DNA from: Nitrospiraceae bacterium
GTDB taxonomy: Bacteria; Nitrospirota; Nitrospiria; Nitrospirales; UBA2166
Length of the DNA: 6,191 nt
Assembly (NCBI GenBank): GCA_002726235.1
Contig: PBSN01000006.1
Coordinates: 430-6,620, forward strand
Direction of reading: 5' to 3'
The notes under the pieces were generated by a model. It worked only from the letters and a program-made list of their open reading frames with translations. It searched no databases and was not told the DNA's origin. The position numbers and the translations under genes are program-made. This document shows positions 1 through 6,191 of this stretch, piece by piece (the stretch's first letter is position 1; every line of letters begins with the position of its first letter).

Positions 1-1833
1 GGGATCGGCCTTCTGAACGGCAACCTGAAAAGCCATTGACCCAGCGATCTTAAATGCCAACTCAGACGAATCAACTTCGTGGTAGGTCCCATCAACGAGT
101 GTCACCTTCACATTACCCATCGGGTATCCCGCCAACACACCAGCCGCCATGGCCTCACGAACACCATTTTCAACTGCGGGGACATATTCCTTTGGAATTG
201 CCCCTCCCTTGATCGCATTTTTGAACTCAAAGCCTTCGCCATCATCAGCTGGCTCAATCTGCAATTTGACGTGTCCATATTGCCCATGGCCACCACTCTG
301 TTTCACGTGCTTGGCTTCGCCTTCTGCTGATTTCCGTATAGTCTCACGATAGGCGACTTGAGGCTTACCAACATTGGCGTCAACACCAAACTCCCGCTTC
401 AGGCGATCCACAAACACTTCCAGATGCAACTCACCCATACCGGAGATAACAGTCTGACCAGTCTCTGAATCTGTTTGCACCTTAAAAGTTGGATCCTCAT
501 GCACTAACTTGCCCAATCCAATCCCAAGTTTCTCTTGATCTTGCTTAGTTTTCGGCTCTATCGCCATCGAAAGCACAGGATCCGGAAAAGTCATCGTTTC
601 CAACAAAATCGGGTTTTTCTGCTCACAAAGAGTGTCGCCAGTCCGTGCCCCCTTTAGACCAACCGCTGCGGCAATATCGCCCGCACCGACCTCTTCAATA
701 TCTTCCCGTTTATTCGCATGCATTTTGAGGAGCCGTCCAATGCGCTCTTTTTTTCCTTGAGTCGCATTCAATATCGAGTCACCCGCGCGGATGGATCCTG
801 AATAGACACGGAAAAACGTCAGCGATCCCGCATACGGGTCAGTCATGATTTTAAACGCCAATGCCGTAAAGGGTTCGCTCTTCGAGGGAAACCTCATCAC
901 TTCGTTGTTTGAACTCACCTCTTGTGCGGTCACCGGAGGAACATCGTGAGGCGAGGGAAGATAGGCAATGACGGCATCAAGGAGAGGTTGAACGCCTTTA
1001 TTCCGAAATGAGGCTCCACAGAGAACAGGTGTAACCTTCAATGCGATTGTCCCCGCTCGCAGTGCACGCACGATCTCCTCAGACGTCAACGTCTCGCCGT
1101 TCAAATACTTTTCGAGGACTTTGTCATCAAACTCAGCAACCGCTTCAATCATCTGTTCACGATAACGCGTGGCGAGTTCAAGTAGATCACCCGGAATGTC
1201 AGCCACTTCAAAGTCCGCCCCCAGGGATTCGTCGTCAAAATAGGTCCCCTTCATCTCGATGAGATCGACGGACCCACGGAACCCCTCCTCTTTGCCAATG
1301 GGAATCTGAACAGGAACGGGGACCGCACCCAATTTCTCGCGCATAGAGTCAACACTGGCGAAAAAGTCTGCGCCGGTTCTATCCATCTTGTTCATAAACG
1401 CAATTCTTGGAACACGGTACCGATCGGCCTGACGCCACACCGTCTCCGATTGCGGCTCGACACCCTGAACTGAATCAAACACCGCAACGGCACCATCCAA
1501 CACGCGCAGAGAACGCTCCACCTCGACCGTGAAATCTACGTGCCCAGGCGTATCGATGATATTGATGTGATAGTCTTTCCACGAAGAACTCGTCGCCGCA
1601 GAGGTGATAGTGATACCTCGCTCACGCTCCTGCTCCATCCAATCCATAACAGTGTTCCCAGCATCGACATCCCCAATGCGATATGACACCCCGGTATAGA
1701 ACAAGATCCGCTCTGTCGTTGTCGTCTTCCCCGCATCAATGTGAGCCATAAGACCAATATTGCGGATCCGCTCAAGCTCAAGCCTATCATTGCTGACCGC
1801 AACAACACCTTTATCCACTGCTACAACTCCCAT
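1..1833 (-). CDS. fusA: Translation elongation factor G (EF-G), C-terminus outside window
   Basis: EF-G is the cytoplasmic GTPase that drives ribosomal translocation and, with ribosome recycling factor, splits post-termination ribosomes. The 611 visible codons hold all GTPase motifs: P-loop AHIDAGKT (30-37), RGITIT of switch I (72-77), DTPGH (94-98), NKMD (148-151) and GAS (273-275). Domains II and III follow, then domain IV with SGGHGQYGH (513-521) and the tip loop [12 protein letters not shown], whose His585 matches E. coli His583. The frame is open to base 1; roughly 85 residues of domains IV-V should lie beyond the edge. The ATG at 1833 follows the rpsG stop by 6 bp and has GGTGGT at 1842-1847 (8-nt spacer) inside the end of rpsG, so the two are probably translationally coupled. 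The N-terminus is about 13 residues longer than in E. coli. A GTG at 1818 with GGGAG 8 nt upstream is a credible alternative start. The identity is certain; the start is not. Confidence 0.97.
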   Translation of the reverse strand, partial: MGVVAVDKGVVAVSNDRLELERIRNIGLMAHIDAGKTTTTERILFYTGVSYRIGDVDAGNTVMDWMEQERERGITITSAATSSSWKDYHINIIDTPGHVDFTVEVERSLRVLDGAVAVFDSVQGVEPQSETVWRQADRYRVPRIAFMNKMDRTGADFFASVDSMREKLGAVPVPVQIPIGKEEGFRGSVDLIEMKGTYFDDESLGADFEVADIPGDLLELATRYREQMIEAVAEFDDKVLEKYLNGETLTSEEIVRALRAGTIALKVTPVLCGASFRNKGVQPLLDAVIAYLPSPHDVPPVTAQEVSSNNEVMRFPSKSEPFTALAFKIMTDPYAGSLTFFRVYSGSIRAGDSILNATQGKKERIGRLLKMHANKREDIEEVGAGDIAAAVGLKGARTGDTLCEQKNPILLETMTFPDPVLSMAIEPKTKQDQEKLGIGLGKLVHEDPTFKVQTDSETGQTVISGMGELHLEVFVDRLKREFGVDANVGKPQVAYRETIRKSAEGEAKHVKQSGGHGQYGHVKLQIEPADDGEGFEFKNAIKGGAIPKEYVPAVENGVREAMAAGVLAGYPMGNVKVTLVDGTYHEVDSSELAFKIAGSMAFQVAVQKADP

Positions 1834-1839
1834 CAATCA

Positions 1840-2310
1840 CTACCACCGATAATGCGCAAACGCTTTATTGGCCTCAGCCATGCGATGCGCGTCTTCCCTC
1901 TTCTTGATCGAACTACCCGTCCTGTTTGCCGCATCCATTAACTCTGCCGCGAGCTTTTCTTGCATGCTACGGCCAGCCCGACTAAGCGCGGCAGTCCGAA
2001 TCCACCGGAGAGCGAGAGCAATACGCCGAGACGCACGAATTTCGACTGGGACCTGATAAGAGGCGCCTCCAACCCTTCGGGACTTAACTTCAACCATTGG
2101 GCGGACGTTGTCTACCGCAGAATGAAAGACCTTTAGCGGATCTGTATTTTGCTTTTGCTGGATGACATCGAGCGCCCCATAACACACCGCCTCAGCGATA
2201 CTCTTCCTCCCTTGACGCATCACGGAGTTAATAAACTGCGACAGCAACTTATCTCCGTACCGTGCATCCGGCAGAATTCCTCTTTTAGTGACAACGCGAC
2301 GACGTGGCAT
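1840..2310 (-). CDS. rpsG: 30S ribosomal protein S7
   Basis: S7 is a primary 16S rRNA-binding protein that nucleates assembly of the 30S head and lies near the E site. The 156-residue product has the usual bacterial length. It shows the basic N-terminus ([10 protein letters not shown]), the S7 signature region (about residues 15-42, with [21 protein letters not shown] and AEA), the central [11 protein letters not shown] stretch, and the typical C-terminus with [11 protein letters not shown] and a final FAHYRW. It is the second gene of the operon, 53 bp after rpsL and 6 bp before fusA. The start follows AGGAAAG by 10 nt, a rather long spacing. In E. coli, S7 represses its own translation through the rpsL-rpsG intergenic mRNA; I see no clear hairpin here that proves the same control. 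Confidence 0.98.
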   Translation of the reverse strand: MPRRRVVTKRGILPDARYGDKLLSQFINSVMRQGRKSIAEAVCYGALDVIQQKQNTDPLKVFHSAVDNVRPMVEVKSRRVGGASYQVPVEIRASRRIALALRWIRTAALSRAGRSMQEKLAAELMDAANRTGSSIKKREDAHRMAEANKAFAHYRW

Positions 2311-2363
2311 CTTGGAGTAACTTTCCTAACGAGCGTACTTAGTGGGAGGGCGGGAAAACACCG

Positions 2364-2741
2364 TCATGTTTGTTTCTGTTTCTTTCCGCCATACTTCGAC
2401 CGGCCCCGGCGGCGGGCCTGCACACCGACAGTATCAAGCGCTCCACGAACAATATGATAACGGACGCCGGGAAGATCCTTCACCCTCCCGCCGCGAACCA
2501 ACACAATAGAATGCTCCTGCAAATTGTGGCCTTCACCCGGAATGTAGGTCGTGACTTCGAGGCCATTTGAAAGTCGGACTCTCGCGACTTTCCTCAACGC
2601 TGAGTTTGGTTTTTTCGGCGTCGTCGTGTAGACACGCAGACACACGCCACGTTTTTGAGGGCACTTAGCAAGCGCTGGACTTTTAGTTTTCATCACCGCC
2701 TGCTTACGCCCTTTTCGAACCAATTGATTGACTGTCGGCAC
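2364..2741 (-). CDS. rpsL: 30S ribosomal protein S12
   Basis: S12 lies at the 30S decoding centre and helps control tRNA selection accuracy. The 125-residue product is close to the 124 of E. coli. It begins [11 protein letters not shown] after the initiator and contains CPQKRGVC (27-34), [13 protein letters not shown] (39-51), [11 protein letters not shown] (68-78) and [13 protein letters not shown] (84-96). Lys43 and Lys88 are the wild-type residues whose replacement commonly gives streptomycin resistance, so a sensitive S12 is predicted. Asp89 is the site that RimO methylthiolates in many bacteria. I chose the GTG at 2741 because it matches the family N-terminus and has AGGAG with a 6-nt spacer. 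The frame continues upstream to a TTG at 2792, which would add 17 residues foreign to S12. It is the first gene of the str operon, transcribed from the promoter at 2811-2839. Confidence 0.98.
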   Translation of the reverse strand: MPTVNQLVRKGRKQAVMKTKSPALAKCPQKRGVCLRVYTTTPKKPNSALRKVARVRLSNGLEVTTYIPGEGHNLQEHSIVLVRGGRVKDLPGVRYHIVRGALDTVGVQARRRGRSKYGGKKQKQT

Positions 2742-2747
2742 GACTAG

Positions 2748-2752
2748 CTCCT
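2748..2752 (-). promoter_or_regulatory. Ribosome binding site of rpsL (decides the GTG start)
   Basis: AGGAG on the minus strand lies 6 nt before the GTG at 2741. It supports this start over the upstream TTG in the same frame, and the resulting protein has the normal S12 N-terminus. Confidence 0.85.
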
Positions 2753-2810
2753 GTGACACAAAACCACTTGCACATGATCCGCAAAACTGCAAACCATGCG
2801 AAACCGTCGG

Positions 2811-2839
2811 ATTCTAGAGGAGGGACATACAATTGTCAA
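2811..2839 (-). promoter_or_regulatory. Sigma-70-type promoter of the rpsL-rpsG-fusA operon
   Basis: On the minus strand a perfect -35 TTGACA (2839-2834) is separated by exactly 17 bp from TAGAAT (2816-2811), one base from the consensus -10. The predicted transcription start is near 2804-2807, giving a leader of about 65 nt before the rpsL GTG. The bases upstream of the -35 are A/T-rich and might act as an UP element. Position, spacing and match together make this the best-supported regulatory site in the window. The start site itself is inferred. Confidence 0.85.
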
Positions 2840-2994
2840 CAGATAAAGTTGCTTCCAACTATGAAATAATTACTGAACGCGCCCAGTGCCTAATTCATGT
2901 TTCTGTTCATGACTGAGGATGAAGCCATCTGTGGCCGACAAGCAAAGCAAAATACTGAAACAGATTCGGTAATGCCTCAATAGAACGGAAGCGA

Positions 2995-3023
2995 TTGATC
3001 TGATCATTTCCATGAGGCAAAAT
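2995..3023 (+). promoter_or_regulatory. Candidate promoter of lpxD
   Basis: TTGATC (2995-3000) and CAAAAT (3018-3023) are separated by 17 bp, each matching 4 of 6 consensus bases. The predicted start near 3030 would give a leader of about 43 nt. The 17-bp spacing and position are right, but the match is weak and could be chance. The palindrome TGATCTGATCA overlaps the -35 and could be an operator. Confidence 0.3.
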
Positions 3024-3062
3024 GAGAGCAATCTGAATAGTGACGCATTCACACCCGAAAAC

Positions 3063-3066
3063 GAGG
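3063..3066 (+). promoter_or_regulatory. Ribosome binding site of lpxD (decides the ATG start)
   Basis: GAGG lies 6 nt before the ATG at 3073. The in-frame GTG at 3040 has no comparable site and would add 11 residues before the usual LpxD start. Confidence 0.7.
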
Positions 3067-3072
3067 CCCCCA

Positions 3073-4113
3073 ATGATCACATCGTCTGTCAGTCTTAACA
3101 ACATTGCAGCACGCATTACGGGAGAAATAATTGGCAATCCTGATATTCTCATTCACGGAGCATCGAGCCTCACGGATGCAACCACTGGGCAGATCACGTT
3201 TTTAAGTGACCGCAAGCATCTATCTGAGGCCACAAACACACAGGCTTCCGCCATATTAGTAGCTCAGGCGGAGCCGCTAATCCCCTGTGCGCAAATTGTG
3301 GCACCACACCCTGCCCTTGCGTTCGCCCGACTCGTAAAGGCTTTTTTTACTGAGGCATATGTTCCACGCGGGATCAGTACAGAAATACATCGAGGAGATC
3401 ACGTTGAGATCGGCAATGATGGAACTATTTGGCCATTTGTGAGCATAGAAGATCACGTACGGATTGGTGACCGTGTGACCCTGTTTCCCGGAGTGGTTAT
3501 CGGAAAAGGATCAGAGATCGGTGATGACTGTGTTCTGCACCCAAATGTGACAGTGAGGGAACGAAGTCGAATTGGTCATCGCGTCATTATTCACAGTGGA
3601 ACGGTCGTTGGGAGTGACGGATTTGGTTACATTCCAGACAACGGTATCCACGAAAAGGTGCCCCAAATTGGATATGTTGTGATCGAAGACGACGTAGAAA
3701 TTGGAGCGAATGTTGCCATTGACCGCGCAACCTTTGGGGAAACTGTCATCGGAAGAGGAACGAAAATCGATAATCTCGTTCAAATTGCCCACAACGTGAA
3801 AATTGGAGGGCATAGTCTTATCGTCGCTCAGGCTGGAATTGCGGGAAGCAGTACGCTCGGACACCACACCACCGTTGCGGGACAAGCGGGAATATCCGAT
3901 CACGTAAATATCGGCGATGGTGTCATCGTCACCGCCCAAACAGGCGTTCCAAAAAACGTATCCTCGCAGCAAGTGGTTTCAGGCACGCCAGCCATGCCTC
4001 ATAAGGTATGGCTACGCGCTAGCCAAACACTTCAACGACTCCCTGAGATGCATCAGCGTCTTCGAGACTTGGAGAAGCGCCTACGAGTGCTGGAAGAACG
4101 TCGACCACCGTAA
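3073..4113 (+). CDS. lpxD: UDP-3-O-(3-hydroxyacyl)glucosamine N-acyltransferase
   Basis: LpxD performs the third step of lipid A synthesis, moving a 3-hydroxyacyl chain from acyl carrier protein to the 2-amino group of UDP-3-O-acyl-glucosamine at the cytoplasmic face of the inner membrane. The 346-residue length is normal (E. coli 341). The N-terminal uridine-binding domain (about 1-95) has [20 protein letters not shown] (31-50). A left-handed beta-helix of hexapeptide repeats follows (about 100-300; VEIG, VRIG, VVIG, SEIG, VEIG and others), including [12 protein letters not shown] (175-186). The catalytic histidine is His240 in QIAHNVKIG (E. coli His239), and His277 matches E. coli His276. 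The C-terminus has [14 protein letters not shown] (303-316) and a charged helix (about 317-344) suited to the trimer. The gene stands alone here, not in the common bamA-skp-lpxD-fabZ-lpxA cluster, so it could be the only copy or a second one. It converges with the NHL gene, with 10 bp between stops. Confidence 0.95.
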   Translation: MITSSVSLNNIAARITGEIIGNPDILIHGASSLTDATTGQITFLSDRKHLSEATNTQASAILVAQAEPLIPCAQIVAPHPALAFARLVKAFFTEAYVPRGISTEIHRGDHVEIGNDGTIWPFVSIEDHVRIGDRVTLFPGVVIGKGSEIGDDCVLHPNVTVRERSRIGHRVIIHSGTVVGSDGFGYIPDNGIHEKVPQIGYVVIEDDVEIGANVAIDRATFGETVIGRGTKIDNLVQIAHNVKIGGHSLIVAQAGIAGSSTLGHHTTVAGQAGISDHVNIGDGVIVTAQTGVPKNVSSQQVVSGTPAMPHKVWLRASQTLQRLPEMHQRLRDLEKRLRVLEERRPP

Positions 4114-4123
4114 GGGAAGTCGG

Positions 4124-5371
4124 TTAAAGCCGAGCATCGCTTCGGGGAGAGACAACAGTGTCTTGGGAAGCGTGAATGCGAGTTATCGCGTCAGGATGCA
4201 TGATCACTCGCCGAAGTCGATGGTTACGACCATCAGCAATAACCAAGTTGCCATCGACATCAATTGCGACGCCCTTCGGCCGGTTAAGCCTAGCTTGCAA
4301 AGCAGACCCTCCGTCACCTTTAAATTCACCCACGCTGCTCCCAATGCTTCCCGATCCAGCAATGGTCATAATGATTTCGTCGGCTTGGTTTTTTCCGGTG
4401 ATAAGGCCGTCAAGACCTGGAGTGACCATACGTATGCGATGGTTCAAAGTATCCGCAATATACAGATTCCCTGCGGAATCAAACACCATTCCCTCTGGAT
4501 GACTCATATGGGCATGCCAACCATCAAACCCATCTCCTGAAAATCCTGCGGGCCTACCGATAAAGCCACCACCCACAGCAGTTGTGATAATTCCAGTATC
4601 TTTGTCAACACGCCGAACACGATTGGCTTTGGAATCGAGCAAAAAGAGGTGGTCAGCTGAATCAATAACCACATCAACAGCACGAACACGAGCCGTCAGC
4701 GCAAGTTTCTTATCACGCGTATAGCCCCGTTTGCCTATTCCTGCGATGGTATTGATAATCTCATCTGGCGCACCAGTAATGATACCGTCTGCACCTGGCG
4801 TGACCTTCCGAATACGCCAGTTCGCACCATCAGCGATATAAAGCGCCCCTGCAGAATCAAACGCAACACTGACAGGTTGGTTCAGAAAGGCGTCAAGACC
4901 CACCCCGCCATCTCCTCCGAACGAACCCTTGCCTTGTCCAGTGGGACCATGGCCAACAACCGTCGTAATCACGCCAGATTGATAATCGATTTTCCGAACA
5001 CGGTGATTACCCATGTCCGGAACAAAGAGATTTCCTTGGCGATCAAAAGCAGACTTTCCTGGCCCGTAGAGCAACGCTTGAGAGGCAAGAGTCCCATCTC
5101 CTTTAAAGCCCTGCTCTGTGCCACCAGCCACATGATGTAATGTTCCACTCTTGTCAATACGACTAATCGCACGACCATCATGGGAAACAATAATATCGCC
5201 ATTTGGGTCAATGAGAACACCGTACGGAAAACCGACAGTAGCGATCGTGGTAATTTGCCGTTCAGGTTCGTCCGAAAACCCAGTGGTAGGGATGCCGCTT
5301 CCAATCACGAAAGCAACCAGGCCAATACAAACGTTCTTTCCGATACCATACATAGGGTTTCTCACCAACAT
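4124..5371 (-). CDS. Secreted NHL-repeat beta-propeller protein
   Basis: The product is a predicted exported protein of 415 residues with no recognised catalytic domain. The N-terminus looks like a signal peptide: basic residues (R4, K12), a hydrophobic core (about 14-27) and a likely cleavage site near GFS-DE (31-35). The rest forms six NHL-type repeats starting near residues 49, 104, 166, 231, 292 and 365, each like P-x-G-(V/M)-x-(F/I)-D-x-x-G-x-L-x-(I/V)-A-D-x-x-N-(H/W)-R-(I/V)-R. Four GDG loops (91-93, 153-155, 279-281 and 352-354) precede repeats 2, 3, 5 and 6. A near-duplicate insert with VTPG-x-DG-x-ITG and DEII-x-TIAG follows repeats 3 and 5. NHL propellers usually bind proteins or ligands; the partner is unknown. 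I prefer the ATG at 5371, because AGGGG (5381-5385) is 9 nt upstream. The ATG at 5380, adding MTR, directly abuts that site. The gene lies 25 bp after the membrane-protein gene. Confidence 0.85.
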   Translation of the reverse strand: MLVRNPMYGIGKNVCIGLVAFVIGSGIPTTGFSDEPERQITTIATVGFPYGVLIDPNGDIIVSHDGRAISRIDKSGTLHHVAGGTEQGFKGDGTLASQALLYGPGKSAFDRQGNLFVPDMGNHRVRKIDYQSGVITTVVGHGPTGQGKGSFGGDGGVGLDAFLNQPVSVAFDSAGALYIADGANWRIRKVTPGADGIITGAPDEIINTIAGIGKRGYTRDKKLALTARVRAVDVVIDSADHLFLLDSKANRVRRVDKDTGIITTAVGGGFIGRPAGFSGDGFDGWHAHMSHPEGMVFDSAGNLYIADTLNHRIRMVTPGLDGLITGKNQADEIIMTIAGSGSIGSSVGEFKGDGGSALQARLNRPKGVAIDVDGNLVIADGRNHRLRRVIMHPDAITRIHASQDTVVSPRSDARL

Positions 5372-5396
5372 ACGGGTCATCCCCTGTTATGCTTCT

Positions 5397-5402
5397 ATTA
5401 TA
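5397..5402 (-). promoter_or_regulatory. Candidate -10 element of the NHL-repeat gene
   Basis: A perfect TATAAT lies on the minus strand in the short gap after the membrane-protein stop. The predicted transcription start near 5390 would leave about 19 nt before the ATG at 5371, enough for the AGGGG site. No recognisable -35 lies 16-18 bp upstream, so the element may be fortuitous. Confidence 0.3.
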
Positions 5403-5405
5403 CTC

Positions 5406-5939
5406 CTACATTTGCCTCACACGTCGCCGCCAGACAAGAAACTTGGCGTTAAAGTAGCCTGCAAACGGAAGAAATACCGCTGCATATACATTAAGACGGC
5501 CAGTCGCAATCGGAAAGACAATGGCTGCGATAAGCGCTGCAGCACCAGCAGCATAGATTCCATAATGCACGACAGGATGTGGCTGCGAGTATTCAAGCAC
5601 ATTTTGCCGTGGCTCCTTTTTGCGTCGCTTCCTGCGCGCACCCTGCGTCAGAAGCTGGAAGTGGCCAGCGTAGTATTCCGGATAGGTCAGAAAAAGATGA
5701 TGCTGATAGCGCGCATGGCCCCAGCCCAACAACACACCGAAGAACAATAGCCCCGTGCTATCAAGCAAAGTCAGTCCGGTGAGTGCATCCTGCATAAAGG
5801 TGAAGATGATCCCCCCATACCCCACAATGAGCGATACCATGCCCATGAGAACAGATGGAACCATGATAAATGTCTGAATGTATGTTTTTTTCCTGTCAGC
5901 TTTGCTTTCACGGCGTTTGGCCGTAATAAGTTTAGCCAT
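5406..5939 (-). CDS. Four-helix integral membrane protein of unknown function
   Basis: I do not recognise this 177-residue protein. It starts with a strongly basic segment (residues 3-18, KLITAKRRESKADRKK), which should stay in the cytoplasm. Two hydrophobic helices follow (about 23-49 and 56-73). A loop rich in aromatic residues and histidine comes next (75-93, with HARYQHH and YPEYYAGH), then a very basic stretch (101-111, RRKRRKKEPR) and two more helices (about 124-146 and 149-168). It ends RRRVRQM. Basic residues at both ends and in the middle loop suggest that both termini and the loop face the cytoplasm. The coding frame is clean across 534 bp. No clear ribosome binding site precedes the ATG; the space holds a short hexamer repeat. 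It sits 40 bp after yacG and 25 bp before the NHL gene, all in one direction. Function is unknown. Confidence 0.8.
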   Translation of the reverse strand: MAKLITAKRRESKADRKKTYIQTFIMVPSVLMGMVSLIVGYGGIIFTFMQDALTGLTLLDSTGLLFFGVLLGWGHARYQHHLFLTYPEYYAGHFQLLTQGARRKRRKKEPRQNVLEYSQPHPVVHYGIYAAGAAALIAAIVFPIATGRLNVYAAVFLPFAGYFNAKFLVWRRRVRQM

Positions 5940-5940
5940 T

Positions 5941-5958
5941 ACAGATACAGATATAGAT
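5941..5958. repeat. Short tandem hexamer repeat before the membrane-protein gene
   Basis: The plus strand reads ACAGAT, ACAGAT, ATAGAT in direct succession. On the coding strand this places TATCTG-type units immediately before the ATG at 5939, where a ribosome binding site would be expected. Three units, one imperfect, is a small repeat and may be chance. Confidence 0.5.
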
Positions 5959-5979
5959 AGTGTTCACGGTAAGCCTAAG

Positions 5980-6165
5980 CTACGATCCGGCAGATAGACG
6001 CACATCACCGGAGTCGTCATGTTCAACAATACCGTCATCGACAGAGACTCGATACTGGTCCGAAAGCCATGCATTAAGATCAAGTAAGCGGCACCGTTCA
6101 GAGCAAAACGGCCGACAGATATTACCTTCGATTGAAACTGCTTTGTTACACGCAGGACATCGCAT
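5980..6165 (-). CDS. yacG: YacG-family zinc-ribbon protein (DNA gyrase inhibitor type)
   Basis: The 61-residue product matches the YacG family, small zinc-binding proteins. The E. coli member binds GyrB and inhibits DNA gyrase. The zinc ligands are Cys3 and Cys6 (CPAC) and Cys21 and Cys25 in RPFCSERC (18-25), followed by the family hallmark DLNAWLSDQYRV (29-40). An acidic tail follows (DDGIVEHDDSGD), as in other members; E. coli YacG has 65 residues. I chose the ATG at 6165, preceded by GGGGTGA (6174-6168). A GTG at 6171 would add two residues but would use that same sequence as its start. A TATACT at 6184-6179 could be a -10, but any -35 lies outside the window. It is the first visible gene of the three-gene minus-strand run. 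Many genomes place yacG beside coaE; the neighbour here is out of view. Confidence 0.88.
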   Translation of the reverse strand: MRCPACNKAVSIEGNICRPFCSERCRLLDLNAWLSDQYRVSVDDGIVEHDDSGDVRLSAGS

Positions 6166-6191
6166 AGTCACCCCAAAGAGTATATCAGGAA

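Larger units (their letters stand above)
2742..3072. other. Divergent intergenic region between rpsL and lpxD
   Basis: This 331-bp non-coding stretch separates two divergently read genes. The left part holds the rpsL leader and promoter. An AGTTG/CAACT dyad with a 4-base loop (2847-2860) lies just upstream of the rpsL -35. TTCATG occurs twice, 12 bp apart (2894-2899 and 2906-2911). TGATCTGATCA (2996-3006) is an 11-base palindrome overlapping the candidate lpxD -35. Reading frames here are short, lack plausible ribosome binding sites and resemble no family I know. I see no tRNA, riboswitch or strong terminator. Confidence 0.7.

Noticed and set aside
79-352. Plus-strand open frames of 83 and 67 codons at the left end
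   Set aside because: They lie opposite the well-supported fusA coding frame, and their products resemble no family.
2742-2792. Extended S12 starting at an upstream TTG at 2792
   Set aside because: The extra 17 residues are absent from the S12 family, while the GTG at 2741 has AGGAG at good spacing and gives the usual N-terminus.
2870-3152. Minus-strand open frames of 67 and 81 codons in the rpsL-lpxD gap
   Set aside because: Both overlap the lpxD start, lack a ribosome binding site and match nothing I know. The region is better read as regulatory.
3511-3972. Minus-strand open frame of 153 codons inside lpxD
   Set aside because: It is antisense to conserved LpxD hexapeptide repeats, which explain the repetitive composition. 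The protein has no recognisable domain.
4150-4163. AGACA/TGTCT hairpin after the lpxD stop as a terminator
   Set aside because: The stem is only 5 bp with no T-run after it, and it lies inside the NHL coding sequence. The TCGG/CCGA pair nearby is weaker still.
3917-4540. Plus-strand open frame of 207 codons across the lpxD end and the NHL gene
   Set aside because: It overlaps the lpxD C-terminus in another frame and then runs antisense to conserved NHL repeats. It has no ribosome binding site or family signature.
5151-5750. Plus-strand open frame of 199 codons over the NHL gene start and the membrane-protein gene
   Set aside because: It is antisense to two better-supported genes, and its product shows no coherent domain.
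1-6191. Mobile elements, CRISPR arrays, defence genes, tRNA or rRNA genes
   Set aside because: I saw no terminal inverted repeats, transposase motifs, regularly spaced repeats or tRNA-like cloverleaf on either strand; almost all bases belong to the six genes listed.

Overview
The window looks like chromosomal housekeeping DNA from a Gram-negative (didermic) bacterium. It carries lpxD, a lipid A biosynthesis gene, and a protein with a Sec-type signal peptide, next to the start of a standard str ribosomal operon. Base composition appears close to balanced, by eye. The gene order and the free-standing lpxD do not match enterics. A Nitrospirota-like or similar deep-branching environmental lineage is possible, but that is an impression and not something the sequence proves.

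Right to left on the minus strand, bases 1-2741 hold the head of the str operon: rpsL (S12), rpsG (S7) and fusA (EF-G). fusA runs off the left edge after 611 codons. A near-consensus sigma-70 promoter (TTGACA, 17 bp, TAGAAT) lies just upstream of rpsL, so this looks like the true start of a transcription unit. rpoC is not directly upstream.

Bases 2742-3072 form a 331-bp divergent regulatory region between rpsL (minus) and lpxD (plus). It holds the rpsL promoter, a small dyad upstream of it, and a weaker candidate promoter for lpxD. lpxD fills 3073-4113 and is complete.

Bases 4124-6165 hold three minus-strand genes reading toward lpxD: a small YacG-type zinc-ribbon protein, a four-helix membrane protein of unknown function, and a secreted six-repeat NHL beta-propeller protein. 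Gaps of 40 and 25 bp suggest co-transcription, although a perfect TATAAT before the NHL gene may give it a promoter of its own. The NHL gene and lpxD converge with only 10 bp between their stop codons and no convincing terminator.

I found no mobile element, CRISPR array, tRNA, rRNA or toxin-antitoxin pair, and no strong sign of a new system. The least explained parts are the membrane protein, the NHL protein, and tiny reading frames that end at the ribosome binding sites of rpsL and rpsG.
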